Assembly (NCBI GenBank): GCA_032433765.1
Contig: JAVIAB010000047.1
Span: forward strand, 17,425,511 to 17,489,510
Length of the DNA stretch: 64,000 nucleotides
Direction of reading: 5' to 3'
DNA from: Megaustenia siamemsis
Taxonomy: Eukaryota > Mollusca > Gastropoda > Stylommatophora > Ariophantidae
Both the position numbers and the translations under genes were made by a program. Positions 1-10,316 of this stretch are shown piece by piece (the first letter of the stretch is position 1; the number at the start of each line of letters is the position of its first letter). The notes beneath the pieces are model-generated. The model saw only the letters and a program-made list of their open reading frames with translations, did not search any database and was not told the origin of the DNA.

Positions 1-345
1 CAATCTTGATAAACAAACACTCAGGATACATGAGACACAATCTTGATAAAACAAACACACATGATATATGAGACACAATCTTGATAAACAAACACTCAGG
101 ATACATGAGACATAATCTTGACAAAACAAACTCTCAGGATACTCGAGACACAATCGTGACAAAACAAACACTCAGGATACTCGAGACACAATCGTGACAA
201 AACAAACACTCAGGATACTCAAGACACAATCGTGACAAAACAAACACTCATGATACACGAGACACAATCATTTGATAAAACTAATGCTCAGGATACACAA
301 AACACACAATATTTTGATAAAGTTAACACTGCAGGAAACAATCTG
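1..345. repeat. 37-38-bp minisatellite, cut by the window start
   Basis: About nine tandem units, each carrying caatcttgataaacaaacac followed by a variable ctcaggatacatgagaca part. The first three unit starts are at 1, 38 and 76. Units 4-7 change 'cttgat' to 'cgtgac', so the variants are grouped. The array runs in from outside the window. Nothing suggests coding. Confidence 0.9.
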
Positions 346-410
346 TAGACAAAATAATGCATCAGCTAACATTGTCCAACCTTTTCACACATTTCCCAGT
401 GTACTCTTAA

Positions 411-680
411 CATAAAATATATACAATGTAAATTTGAATACATTTACACAAAAAATATACAATGTAAATTTGAATACATTTACACATAAAATATATACAA
501 TGTAAATTTGAATACATTTACACATAAATTTTATATACAGTGTAAATTTGAATACATTTACACATAAAATATATACAGTGTAAATTTGAATACATTTACA
601 CATTAAATATATACAGTGTAAATTTGAATACATTTACACATTAAATATATACAGTGTAAATTTGAATACATTTACACATA
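411..680. repeat. 38-bp AT-rich minisatellite, about 7 units
   Basis: Tandem copies built on gtaaatttgaatacatttac with an (A/T)ATATATACA linker. Open frames on the minus strand across it are repeat artefacts. Confidence 0.9.
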
Positions 681-1285
681 GTATACTGAAAGTATAGTCC
701 TATGATTGTCATTGCTGTTTTCCTGTAACTTCCCCAAATACAATATATGAGCCATGTAACAAATATTACTCCTGAGTGTAAACATTTCTTACTAGAACAC
801 TGAGTCTGATTGAAATGTCCAGAATGCCTCAGCAGCTGCAATATGTGCCTTAGTTACAAAGATGTTCTCTTCAACTTAATCCGGCCATTTCATCAATTGG
901 TTTTCTATAAGAATTTCATATGCCATGTATTTTACACATGATTTTTGTACTTGATTTTATTTGTGTGTTTTCACCTTTATTTCTGGTTTGTCACAAAATT
1001 GGCGGTTTCAGCCTTTATTTTCCTAGATAACCTTCATATTTGGTTAGTGCATAATGTTACAGATAACTTCTGCAACTTTTCCTGTGACTATTTGGTGTAC
1101 TATTTTGGTAATATAATTTTTTTTTGGGTGTATGTGTTTTTGTATTTTTTTCCTACATTTACAACAGAATCTCAGTTTTAAGTACTGACTATTGTTTTGT
1201 TGTTTTTTTTTCTTTTCTCGTGTTCCAATACTCATTAAGTTCAAACTTGTGTTGCAATTGCCACATTCTTTTGTGTACCATTTGT
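681..1285. other. AT-rich sequence, no feature seen
   Basis: T-rich runs and short random open frames only. The translations are rich in Phe, Tyr and Leu without any domain pattern. I see no repeat unit, tRNA or transposon end. Confidence 0.5.
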
Positions 1286-1640
1286 TCTCTTTTCATGTTG
1301 GCTTGCTATCAAGCAAACAACTGTTAGCTTTAGTAGCTATCAAACTCTTAGTTGTTTGCTTGAATGAGCTAAGCAAACTTTTGGATTTTAATTTTACCTT
1401 CTAGAAAACTTTTCTTGTTAGATGGGTCAACTATCAAGCTAGCAATTTATTTACTTTTTCTTTTATTGACCAGGTAACAAAGCTAATGTTTGTTAGAATG
1501 ATCAGCTAGCAACTTTTTTAAATGTTAGCTTGACAAATTAGCAAACCTTTGATTGTTTGCCTGGCCAGCTAGTAAACCTTTAGTTATTAAGCAAACTATT
1601 GGTTGTTAAGTTTTGACTAGCTAGCCAGATTTTGCTGACT
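1286..1640. repeat. Degenerate short-motif region
   Basis: The words 'agcaaac', 'tagctagca', 'ttagttgtttgc' and 'gctatcaa' recur many times with irregular spacing, on both strands of sense (for example near 1300, 1340, 1430, 1505, 1535, 1565 and 1610). This looks like a decayed minisatellite whose period can no longer be read. Confidence 0.45.
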
Positions 1641-1896
1641 TGTAAAACCACTATTATAATTGCTAAAACCTCAGCCACTATATGGACTTAATTGTAATAA
1701 AAAAAACCTTTCATAGCTGATGGTTTGCTGTACGTTCTTATCACTAACCAACTTGCCTACTAACAATTCTAACAAGTTGCTATTGGCAACATCCATTTAA
1801 CATTACCAGTGTGTGCTTCCATCCATATAGAATTACAGAATTCATGGGATAAACATTTATACACCACTGTCTTTGTGAGTCAGACTCTGCACTAGC

Positions 1897-1952
1897 TCTC
1901 ACACTGATTGTCTCACACTGGTTGTCTCACACTGATTGTCTCACACTGGTTG
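1897..1952. repeat. 14-bp repeat, 4 units, alternating variants
   Basis: Four units of tctcacactgattg in which the eleventh base alternates A, G, A, G. The true period is therefore a 28-bp dimer present twice. Confidence 0.9.
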
Positions 1953-2432
1953 TGTAAAGAGGACAAGACATTTAAATTGCACTTGGAATCTAGATTGTGC
2001 TGAGAAGTACAGAGAGTTTTGTATGTCGAGCATTTTTATGTCAGTTGCTATTTGCAACACAAAAATACAGAATGCAGAAAAAGAGGATAAATTGTGTCGA
2101 TTTGAAATAACGTGAATATACAATGAAATATGAATCTACCAATTTATATATCCAGTATTAAAATGAAAACTGGGCTGAACTATGAGAAAACAAATACCTA
2201 TATTTCCCTTCTTTGTTTGTTGTGATTATACCTGTCATCCATGCTTACGAAGGTGGACCATCCAGTGTAACTGTTGTGTCATAACCTAATGACACTGCCA
2301 CGGCAAGAGTTGGGATATCTGCACATTTCATCTCAGCACATTTGACTTTAGCACTGCAGTTTTGTATTATGGGGATGTCTTTCCTATTCAGTCCACAGAG
2401 TCAGTCTGATACCAGGGAAGTGTAGTAACATT
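1953..2432. other. Unassigned sequence
   Basis: No repeat unit, tRNA-like box or convincing open frame seen. Confidence 0.4.
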
Positions 2433-2660
2433 TTGTTCAGTTCTCATGATAGTCTAGATAGTAAGTTAAATGCCTTTGAAAACAAATGTAGGATCTCAAA
2501 CATTAGCTGGAAAGAATACATTTCAAATGAACTGATAAGAGACAAATCAAAACAAAAATGTGTCGCGAGCTTTCTGAGATGGAGGTGTTGGAAATATATC
2601 AATCATGTGCTGAGAATGAATGAAGAAAGATTTCACATCAGGCATTCATGTGGAAACCAC
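2433..2660 (+). pseudogene. LINE reverse transcriptase C-terminal relic (LINE-D-like)
   Basis: The translation reads KLNAFENKCRISNISWKEYI and later a degraded 'GHVLRM'-type motif (residues INHVLRMNEE). This lines up with the C-terminal thumb and linker of the better preserved LINE at 51748-52742, which has KLNAFENKCLRKILGIEWNE and GHVMRRD. No palm motifs (FADD) are present, so it is only a short 3' piece. The open frame continues to 2837, but its last 60 residues resemble nothing I know and may be chance. Similarity is seen directly; the family is established for non-LTR elements; dating is inference. Confidence 0.65.
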
Positions 2661-2837
2661 CTGGTAAATGAAAACAACAACGAGAATCACTATGCTAACA
2701 ATTACAAGGCAGAGCTCAACTATGGGGCTATAAAACGACCAAGAACTAGCAGCAAATTGCTAGTTGTGGAGGACTTCTGCCCCATGTGCCACCTTCAGCC
2801 TGAGAAGAATGATCTTGATACCAGCAATCATTTATGA

Positions 2838-3950
2838 GGTAGTAACCCCAATTTAAGCTCATTCACTGCTTGCTACATTAGGACCTCCACCCCAAAGAAC
2901 TATATTTAACTTATGCAAGTTATGGTCGTAATGTAGAATGTTAAGAGTGAGCAGCAAAGAACAACAAAAGGAAGGGGGAATATATATACACAACCTTAGA
3001 CAGTATTTACTTTGATTTAACATGTGGGATTCCCAGAAAACAAATCAGGAAAAAAATTTGAGAAAAGTGTACTGGAGAAACCATAACTTTGGTTTTAAGC
3101 CTAGCCAAAAACCATTTATCCACTTCTATGCCACTTTTAGATCATGTATGTATGCACACTGTATTTACTCAAAACTAATACTGTATCTAACATTTGCCGA
3201 CGATGCCTCCTCACTAACCTACTTTATTGAGAAATCATTTTGGCTCTAACTTTACCTTGATTATTGTTGGCTCAAACATGCAACAGGAACTTCCAGGATA
3301 TGGTGTCATCACCGTTGCCATGGAGACCCAGTGTGAGCTGTTTAACCTTAATATAATCTAACACAGCAACTCCATTTATCTGGACAACCTAACCAGGAGT
3401 GCTAGATAACTTGTTAGTTATCACTAACTTCTAATTAACCAACCACAGACCTCCAACACATCAACCAATCACAAACGCCCACCATTTTTTCAAATTATTG
3501 TCATAACATTTTACAGAATTCCGATTAATAACAGGAAAGTCCCTCTGACTTTCTTACCCAATCAAATAATCTCAACTTACCAATCAACCAATCAGATTTC
3601 CCCCATCCATATCAGCTGCTCAAACTTCCACATATTCTGTCATTCACTGACCATTCAGCCTTCTCCTCATGTCAGTCACTCACACCCCTCACTCAAAATT
3701 AAGTTACCACTGATTCTTTTTCTTCCCTCTCTCCTCCACCTGTACATTCATCTACTGATTGGCTGAGTCTTGATGTAAACAGATTTGTCTTGTAATATAG
3801 ACAGACAATTATGTTGTGTGGACAACAGACAGCAAGGAGGCAGGTCATGGTGTTGCTCTGGTGGGTCTGTCTGGTTGGTCTGTCTGTTGCTGAATCTCAT
3901 TGAGAAGAAAATGGGGTTTGAGTACAAAGATTTTCTGTCTGTGTATCTGT
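2838..3950. other. Unassigned sequence
   Basis: Ordinary AT-rich DNA without a recognisable gene. From about 3420 to 3610 it is rich in 'aaccaatca' and 'accaatcag' words but without a steady period. Confidence 0.4.
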
Positions 3951-4000
3951 GAGAGAGAGAGAGAAAGCGAGAGAGAGAGAGAGAGAGAGAAAGCGAGAGA
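3951..4000. repeat. (GA)n microsatellite
   Basis: Runs of GAGAGA broken twice by 'aagc'. The minus-strand translation is a Ser/Leu run and not a protein. Confidence 0.95.
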
Positions 4001-4502
4001 TAAGAAAAACGTGTAAAAAAAATTATAGACATGGATTACTGCTTTTGAAAATTAATGATAAGTCAGTATGTAAAGTAATGTAACAAAATAGTCAGGTGGG
4101 TTATACTGGAGAGAGTTGTAGGTCAGGTTTTGTAACAAAAAGTGGGATAAAGTTAAGCGCTTTGTAAAAAAACAAATAATTGATTTATTAAATAGCTTGT
4201 AGAACAAATGTATTGAAATGATAACGTACTTAGTTTGTAGAATGGTGTAATAAAATAATGTAGTTAAACGTGTGTGACATTGTAACAGAATATAACAACA
4301 TAGTCATTTTGTAAAATAAAGTAATATTTTGATGAAATATGTCACACAATATGAAATAACTGTTAGACCAATGAAGGCAGTTAGTTTATAGAATTATGAG
4401 CATTATAAGAAAATAATAAATTCCTTCAGTTTGTAAAACATGTATACATGAAATTTGTATAGTTGGACACTTACTGCTTATTCAATACTTATAGTTCTAT
4501 AT
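4001..4502. other. AT-rich sequence, no gene
   Basis: The words 'gtaataaaat', 'tttgtaaaa' and 'agtttgtaga' recur loosely, possibly a very old minisatellite. No transposon end until 4503. Confidence 0.35.
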
Positions 4503-4844
4503 CAGTGGTGGCCAACTTGAATGTTAAACCGTAGGCCGGATAATAGCCAAGTCCATGACCAGAGATCCAAACTTAAGTATCTTCAAAATTACATGATGTG
4601 GTTTAGTCATAAATAATGCTTGCACGCTCTCACCACACTAACAAAAAGCAACTTATCAGTGGCAACTTTCAACAAAATCTTTGATTACTGTCATCATCAA
4701 ATAAGTTTTTTTAAAAACCAACTGGAGTTTATGGTAATTATTTATAGATATTTAATATAGTACTTTCGGTGGATGCTTCAAGGGCAGAGAAAAATAGACT
4801 GGTGGGCCGGATTTGGCCCGCGGGCTGGCATTTGACCACCGCTG
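4503..4844. mobile_element. Non-autonomous hAT-type DNA transposon (MITE), 342 bp
   Basis: The left end is cagtggtggccaa and the inverted right end reads cagcggtggtcaa, so terminal inverted repeats match at 11 of 13 positions. Just inside the right end is gggccggatttggcccgcgg, the GC-rich motif common in hAT MITEs. hAT elements make 8-bp target duplications; here the flanks ttctatat and gtttattt agree at only 5 of 8 positions, as expected of an old copy. There is no transposase frame. Ends are seen directly; superfamily assignment rests on the known CAGNGGT-type hAT termini. Confidence 0.65.
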
Positions 4845-4974
4845 GTTTATTTTGATGGGCACTCTATTCTCTATTTTATGAATTGCTCAAAATGTACAGT
4901 AAAATACTTGATATTATAGTTTTATGTGCCCGCATGTTTCCTTTTGTTGTACAAACACATAATTTATAATCCAT

Positions 4975-7225
4975 GACACATCACAGCCATTGGTTTTATT
5001 CATGACAATTTACACACTTAATTCATCTGTCATTTATGACATTACTCTTCATCTGTCATTTATGGCAAATTACACTTTGATTGATTAATCTATAATTTGC
5101 GACAGATCACATTCTTAGTTAATTCATGTGTATAATTTATGACATCACAATCTTGATTAATTTATTTATCCATAATTGGTGACAGATCACATTCTTGGTT
5201 AATTTGTCTATAATTTTTGACATATCACACACTCTTGGCAAATTCATATATAATTTATGACAGATAACACTCTTGGTTAATTCATCTATCCATAATTTGT
5301 GACAGATCACACTCTTGGTTAATTCATCTATCCATAATTTATGACAGATCACACTCTTGGTTAATTCATCTATCCATAATTTGTGACAGATCACACTCTT
5401 AGTAAATTCATCAATAGTTTATGAGAGATCACACTCTTGGTTAATACATCTATCCATAATTTATGATACATCACACTTGGTTAATTCATCTATAATTTAT
5501 GACAATACCCACTTGGTTAGTTAATCTATAATTTATGACACATCACACTTGGTTAGTTAATTTATGATACATCACACTTGGTTAGTTAATCTATAATTTA
5601 TGACACATCACACTTGGTTAGTAAATCTATAATTTATGACACATCACACTTGGTTAGTTAATTTATGATACATCACACTTGGTTAGTTAATTTATGATAC
5701 ATCACACTTGGTTAGTTAATCTATAATTAAGACACATCACACTTGGTTAGTTAATTTATGACACATCACACTTGGTTAGTTAATATATAATTTATGACAC
5801 ATCACACTTGGTTAGTTAATTTATGATACATCACACTTGGTTAGTTAATTTATGATACATCACACTTGGTTAGTTAATCTATAATTTATGACACATCACA
5901 CTTGGTTAGTTAATCTATAATTTATGACACATCACACTTGGTTAGTTAATTTATGACACATCACACTTGGTTAGTTAATTTATGATACATCACACTTGGT
6001 TAGTTAATCTATAATTTATGACACATCACACTTGGTTAGTTAATTTATGATACATCACACTTGGTTAGTTAATCTATAATTTATGATACATCACACTTGG
6101 TTAGTTAATCTATAATTTATGATACATCACACTTGGTTAGTTAATCTATAATTTATGACACATCACACTTGGTTAGTTAATTTATGATAAATCACACTTG
6201 GTTAGTTAATCTATAATTTATGATACATCACACTTGGTTAGTTAATCTATAATTTATGACATCACACACTTGGTTAGTTAATTTATGATACATCACACTT
6301 GGTTAGTTAATCTATAATTTATGATACATCACACTTGGTTAGTTAATCTATAATGTATGATACATCACACTTGGTTAGTTAATCTATAATTTATGACACA
6401 TCACACTTGGTTAGTTAATTTATGATACATCACACTTGGTTAGTTAATTTATGATAAATCACACTTGGTTAGTTAATCTATAATTTATGATACATCACAC
6501 TTGGTTAGTTAATCTATAATTTATGACATCACACACTTGGTTAGTTAATTTATGATACATCACACTTGGTTAGTTAATCTATAATTTATGATACATCACA
6601 CTTGGTTAGTTAATCTATAATTTATGATACATCACACTTGGTTAGTTAATATATAATTTATGATACATCACCCTTGGTTAGTTAATCTATAATTTATGAC
6701 ATCACACACTTGGTTAATTCACCTATAATTTATAACCCATCACAATCTTGATTAATCTATAATTTATAACAGATCAAACTTGTGATTAATACATCTATCT
6801 ATAATATGACAGATCAAACTCTTGATTAATATACATCTATCTGTAATTTATGACATCACATTTTTTATTAATACATTTATCTATAATTTATGACGCCATA
6901 TTTTTGGTTCAATCATTGATATTCATGTCAGATGTAACGCTTGGTTTGTTCATTTATAATTCAGTGATGGAGCACAAACTAGAATTTATGAATGTATATT
7001 TTAAAAAGAGATCTCAAATCTGCTATACTCTGGTTTATTCATTTATAATTCATGACAGGTCATACACATTTTCATCATTTATATTTCATAACAAAACTGG
7101 TTTGCTCATTTGAAATTCAGGACAGACCACAAACATGATTTATTCATTTAATAATTCATAGCAGGTCATACCTGGTTTTATTCGTTGATAATTCATGACA
7201 GATCGCAAACCTGATTTATAATAAA
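4975..7225. repeat. 36/29-bp minisatellite with decayed flanks
   Basis: The homogeneous core (about 5470-6715) alternates a 36-bp unit (ttggttagttaatctataat plus ttatgacacatcacac) and a 29-bp unit that lacks the seven bases ctataat. The outer parts (4975-5470 and 6715-7225) are older relatives with 'cttggttaattcatctatcc', increasingly divergent outwards. This is the age gradient expected if unequal exchange keeps only the middle uniform. Confidence 0.93.
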
Positions 7226-7297
7226 TGCTATCAATACTCAGATTTTGTGTCTGCGGCTCAGTTCTACAGATCTTCTTCTGTTGAACGTGAACATAAC

Positions 7298-8027
7298 GTT
7301 CTGTCACGGTGACTGCATTGTGACTAATGTTCTGTCACGGTGACTGCATTGTGACTAATGTTCTGTCACAGTGATGGTATTGTGACTAATGTTCTGTCAC
7401 AGTGACTGTATTGTGACTAACATTCTGTGACAGTGACTAACATGAACATAATGTTATTTCACAGTGACTGTATTGTGTCTGACTTTCTATCACAGTGATT
7501 GTATTGTGTCTGACTTTCTATCACAGTGATTGTATTGTGACTCATTGTCACAGTGACTGCATTGTGACTAAAGTTTTCACAGTGACTATTGTGTCTGACT
7601 TTCTGCTACAGTGATTGTATTGTGACTAACGTTTTCACAGTGACTGCATTGTGACAAAAGTTTTCACAGTGACTGCATTGTGACTAAAGTTTTCACAGTG
7701 ACTGTATTGTGACTAAAGTTTTCACAGTGACTGCATTCTGACTAAAGTTTCACAGTGATTGTATTGTGACTAACATTGTCACAGTGACTGCATTGCGACT
7801 AACGTTTTCACAGTGACTGTATTGTGTCTGACTTTCTGCTACAGTGATTGTATTGTGACTAACATTGTCACAGTGACTGCATTGGGACTAAAGTTTTCAC
7901 AGTGACTGTATTGCATCTGACTTTCTGCTACAGTGATTGTATTGTGACTAACATTGTCACAGTAACTGTATTGTGACTAACGTTTTCACAGTGACTGCAT
8001 TGTGACTAAAGTTTTCACAGTGACTAT
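7298..8027. repeat. 29-30-bp minisatellite, about 24 units
   Basis: Units are built on cacagtgactgcattgtgac followed by 'taa(c/a)gtttt'. Two subtypes are interspersed: one ends 'taacgtttt' or 'taaagtttt' and one ends 'tctgactttct(a/g)'. Confidence 0.9.
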
Positions 8028-8103
8028 ATAACTCACACACAACTGTCACCACATCTCGGATGTGTTAATCCAGTTAGCACACAACTTGAACATGGGCTGA
8101 GTA

Positions 8104-8151
8104 GGGTTGTGTTATTTTGGTCATAACCAAATAACCACAATAACACAACCC
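8104..8151. other. Perfect 13-bp inverted repeat (hairpin)
   Basis: gggttgtgttatt at 8104-8116 is the exact reverse complement of aataacacaaccc at 8139-8151. The 22-nt loop holds a smaller imperfect palindrome, ttggtcataaccaa. It lies between the 29-30-bp array and the 56-bp array. Function unknown. Confidence 0.7.
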
Positions 8152-8360
8152 ATGCTCATATTTATACTTTCATGACGAACCGTTTCGTTTCTATTGAATA
8201 ATAAATGTTCTGTCTTACCCGTGACTTTTGTATAAGGGACAAACACTTGAGTAGACACTGTGATGGGATCCGTTGTCATAAAGACCAAATAATTCACATC
8301 TGTTAGGATTGGCATGTTCAAACATCTCCAACAATATGGGAAGTAAAGATAGTCACTCGA

Positions 8361-8696
8361 CACAACTGGGTCTTAGAGATAAGGAGTCAGAACTCTACCA
8401 GCACAGATTCGAATAACACAACTGGGTCTTAGAGATAAGGAGTCAGAACTCTACCAGCACAGATTCGAATAACACAACTGGGTCTTAGAGATAACGAGTC
8501 AGAACTCTACCAGCACAGATTCGAATAACACAACTGGGTCTTAGAGATAACGAGTCAGAACTCTACCAGCACAGATTCGAATAACACAACTGGGTCTTAG
8601 AGATAACGAGTCAGAACTCTACCAGCACAGATTCGAATAACACAACTGGGTCTTAGAGATAAGGAGTCAGAACTCTACCAGCACAGATTCGAATAA
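8361..8696. repeat. 56-bp tandem repeat, six units, tRNA-like content
   Basis: Unit starts are at 8361, 8417, 8473, 8529, 8585 and 8641. Units differ mainly at one site: 'ataaggag' in units 1, 2 and 6, and 'ataacgag' in units 3-5. The segment gtcttagagataaggagtca closely matches the head of SINE-3 at 9419 (gtctagagataagacgtca), and the unit ends in 'gattcgaat', like a T-arm. The array therefore probably arose by amplification of a tRNA-derived SINE head. Confidence 0.9.
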
Positions 8697-9133
8697 TTGT
8701 AGCTCACCAAACATATCCTCTCGACGCCGAAAGGCAAATGAGGAAGTAAATATAGATGAGTAAGAAATGTGTGCTTGATTAGTACATACAATAACATGCA
8801 CACTTTTGCATTGCTGTGAATTGTATGTACTTTTAATACTCACACATTGTTAGGTGTTTCCACACCTACACACACCGTTAAGTGTTTCTACAGCCTTCCA
8901 CACACCATATTCGCAACTTCTAGTTAGATACCTCACCTCCAACTCACTCACGTAGAATGATCCCCGGAAATAAACGTTTGTGCTACTTCGTAGATATGCA
9001 GACTTCAATACAAATAGCGTTGGGTATTTCTAGTCTAAATGACATACTCCAGACCTCTAAGATGCACAAGACTAGAGCAATCGCTGGTCAGCAAAGCAAA
9101 CTTAATCGTTGACCGCGACAATTATTGACCAAC
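8697..9133. other. Unassigned sequence
   Basis: No element recognised. Between 8840 and 8900 there are two loose copies of 'cacacattgttaggtgtttc'. At 8725-8755 the words cgacgccgaaaggcaaatga and 'ggaag' match the 3' end of LINE-A, so a tiny LINE-A tail may be present. Confidence 0.4.
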
Positions 9134-9392
9134 ATGACAGAAATATGGTTATGGAAGGCCCCGGTGTCACTACAAACGAATTAAAATCATAATTGCTCAA
9201 CCGCCCGTGCCAGTGGAATCATCCGAATTACTAACTCATCCCCCAAACAAAGAAAGGTAGCTGTAGTCCCCATCATAGCAGTCTCAGGACGCGCCAAAAG
9301 ACATAAGGCGGAACCGCGCAGAAAGTGAACACAGCCAACTGTTCCTTGTTATATATCATCTTACATCGTAAACAATTGGAATGACAGAAATA
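9134..9392 (-). mobile_element. Repeat X, 5'-truncated copy with 12-bp target duplication
   Basis: The 235-bp insert (9146-9380) is bounded on both sides by atgacagaaata (9134-9145 and 9381-9392). Read on the minus strand it runs from aattgtttacgatg to ccttccataaccat and matches the right two thirds of the copies at 26605 and 39876. A perfect 12-bp duplication with truncation at the far end indicates copying through RNA (SINE- or LINE-like). No frame is conserved. Confidence 0.75.
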
Positions 9393-9407
9393 ACTTAAGT
9401 TAAAACA

Positions 9408-9745
9408 GGGGTTTGTGTAGTCTAGAGATAAGACGTCAGTCGCAAGGGCACGGAGGACATGGGTTCAAAGCCCACCTTCAGAGATGGTGATTTTTCAAAA
9501 ATTCGTTTTGACATTACCCTCCCTTGGTCTCTTGGGTAGTGTCTGACTGAAGTCTAACCCTTACGGATAACGACAATAAAAATGATGTCCCGTGTGCACT
9601 AGCGCACGTTAAATAACCCTTGGCAGTTAAAATCAAAGAGTAAGATATAAATATGGCCGCTGCCCGGGCAAAATTGGTCACACAGGCTGTGTTACGGAGT
9701 TCGTGCACGTGGGCCAGGGATTCTCATCGGAATTTTCTCGAAGGG
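9408..9745 (+). mobile_element. SINE-3: tRNA-derived SINE
   Basis: The head has a box A-like tagtctagagataagacgtc and a box B gggttcaaagccc about 40 bp later, the spacing of an internal RNA polymerase III promoter. The body includes gtgcactagcgcacgttaaa and 'aaccctt', a type of core seen in several invertebrate SINEs, but I do not assign a named domain. The right end near 9745 is uncertain. Confidence 0.65.
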
Positions 9746-9840
9746 GGATATCGGAGCACCCATGGGTTTATCAGGTGTGCAGTGATGATCCCAACAACAA
9801 GCAAATAGACTAAACTATATTTATGGCATTAAGTCATGAC

Positions 9841-10013
9841 TCGTGTCTGCCGGAGAATAAAAATCGCTTGGCCTGAGCAGTCGTTATGACGTGCTCGGGT
9901 CTGAGTTTTTATTTCATCCCAGACAGAAAAAGAAAAAAAAAATTCACCCATCGGGATTTGAACTCTCTTACCCCTGGTTTGGAGCGCGAGCTGTCGATTC
10001 AGCTACCTATAAC
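9841..10013 (-). mobile_element. SINE-5, minus-strand copy
   Basis: Read on the minus strand, a tRNA-like head (gttataggtagctgaatcga, then box B gagttcaaatcccg) is followed by an A/T stretch and a body with gatgaaataaaaa and 'cgactgct(c/t)'. The body matches the copy at 27248-27465, which defines the family. A short plus-strand open frame here is accidental. Confidence 0.6.
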
Positions 10014-10316
10014 TTATTTAATTTGAAAAATTCATTAACAAAAAAAACAAAACAAAAAACGGGAGAAAAAAAAGACAACTGTTACAAGCTCCGACAATAA
10101 CATACAACGTAACAAGATGGTGTTAAAATGGTACGGCCGTTAATCTTTTGGATATGTGTGATTTCATCAGCCATTGATGAATAATAGACACTTGGCAAGA
10201 ACAGTCGAGGACGAGTACGAAAGACGTGGCTGAGAGAAAAGCTGGCCACTAACTCATTTGTGACAGGGACTATCTGTGACCAAATATAAACAACATAACG
10301 GGCTGTTGAGGACCAA
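10014..10316. other. Unassigned sequence
   Basis: An A-rich stretch at 10025-10075, then ordinary DNA leading into the 34-bp array. No gene seen. Confidence 0.4.

Noticed and set aside
945..1404. Short Phe/Leu-rich membrane-like peptides
   Set aside because: They come from T-rich DNA, overlap in several frames and lack any conserved pattern.
4975..7225. Relationship of the 36-bp unit with the 37-bp superfamily in reverse orientation
   Set aside because: The reverse complement shows taactaac and a similar period, but the remaining positions do not align convincingly.
8361..8696. A cluster of tRNA genes
   Set aside because: Units are 56 bp, too short for a tRNA, and lack a pairing acceptor stem. 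A SINE-head origin is more likely.
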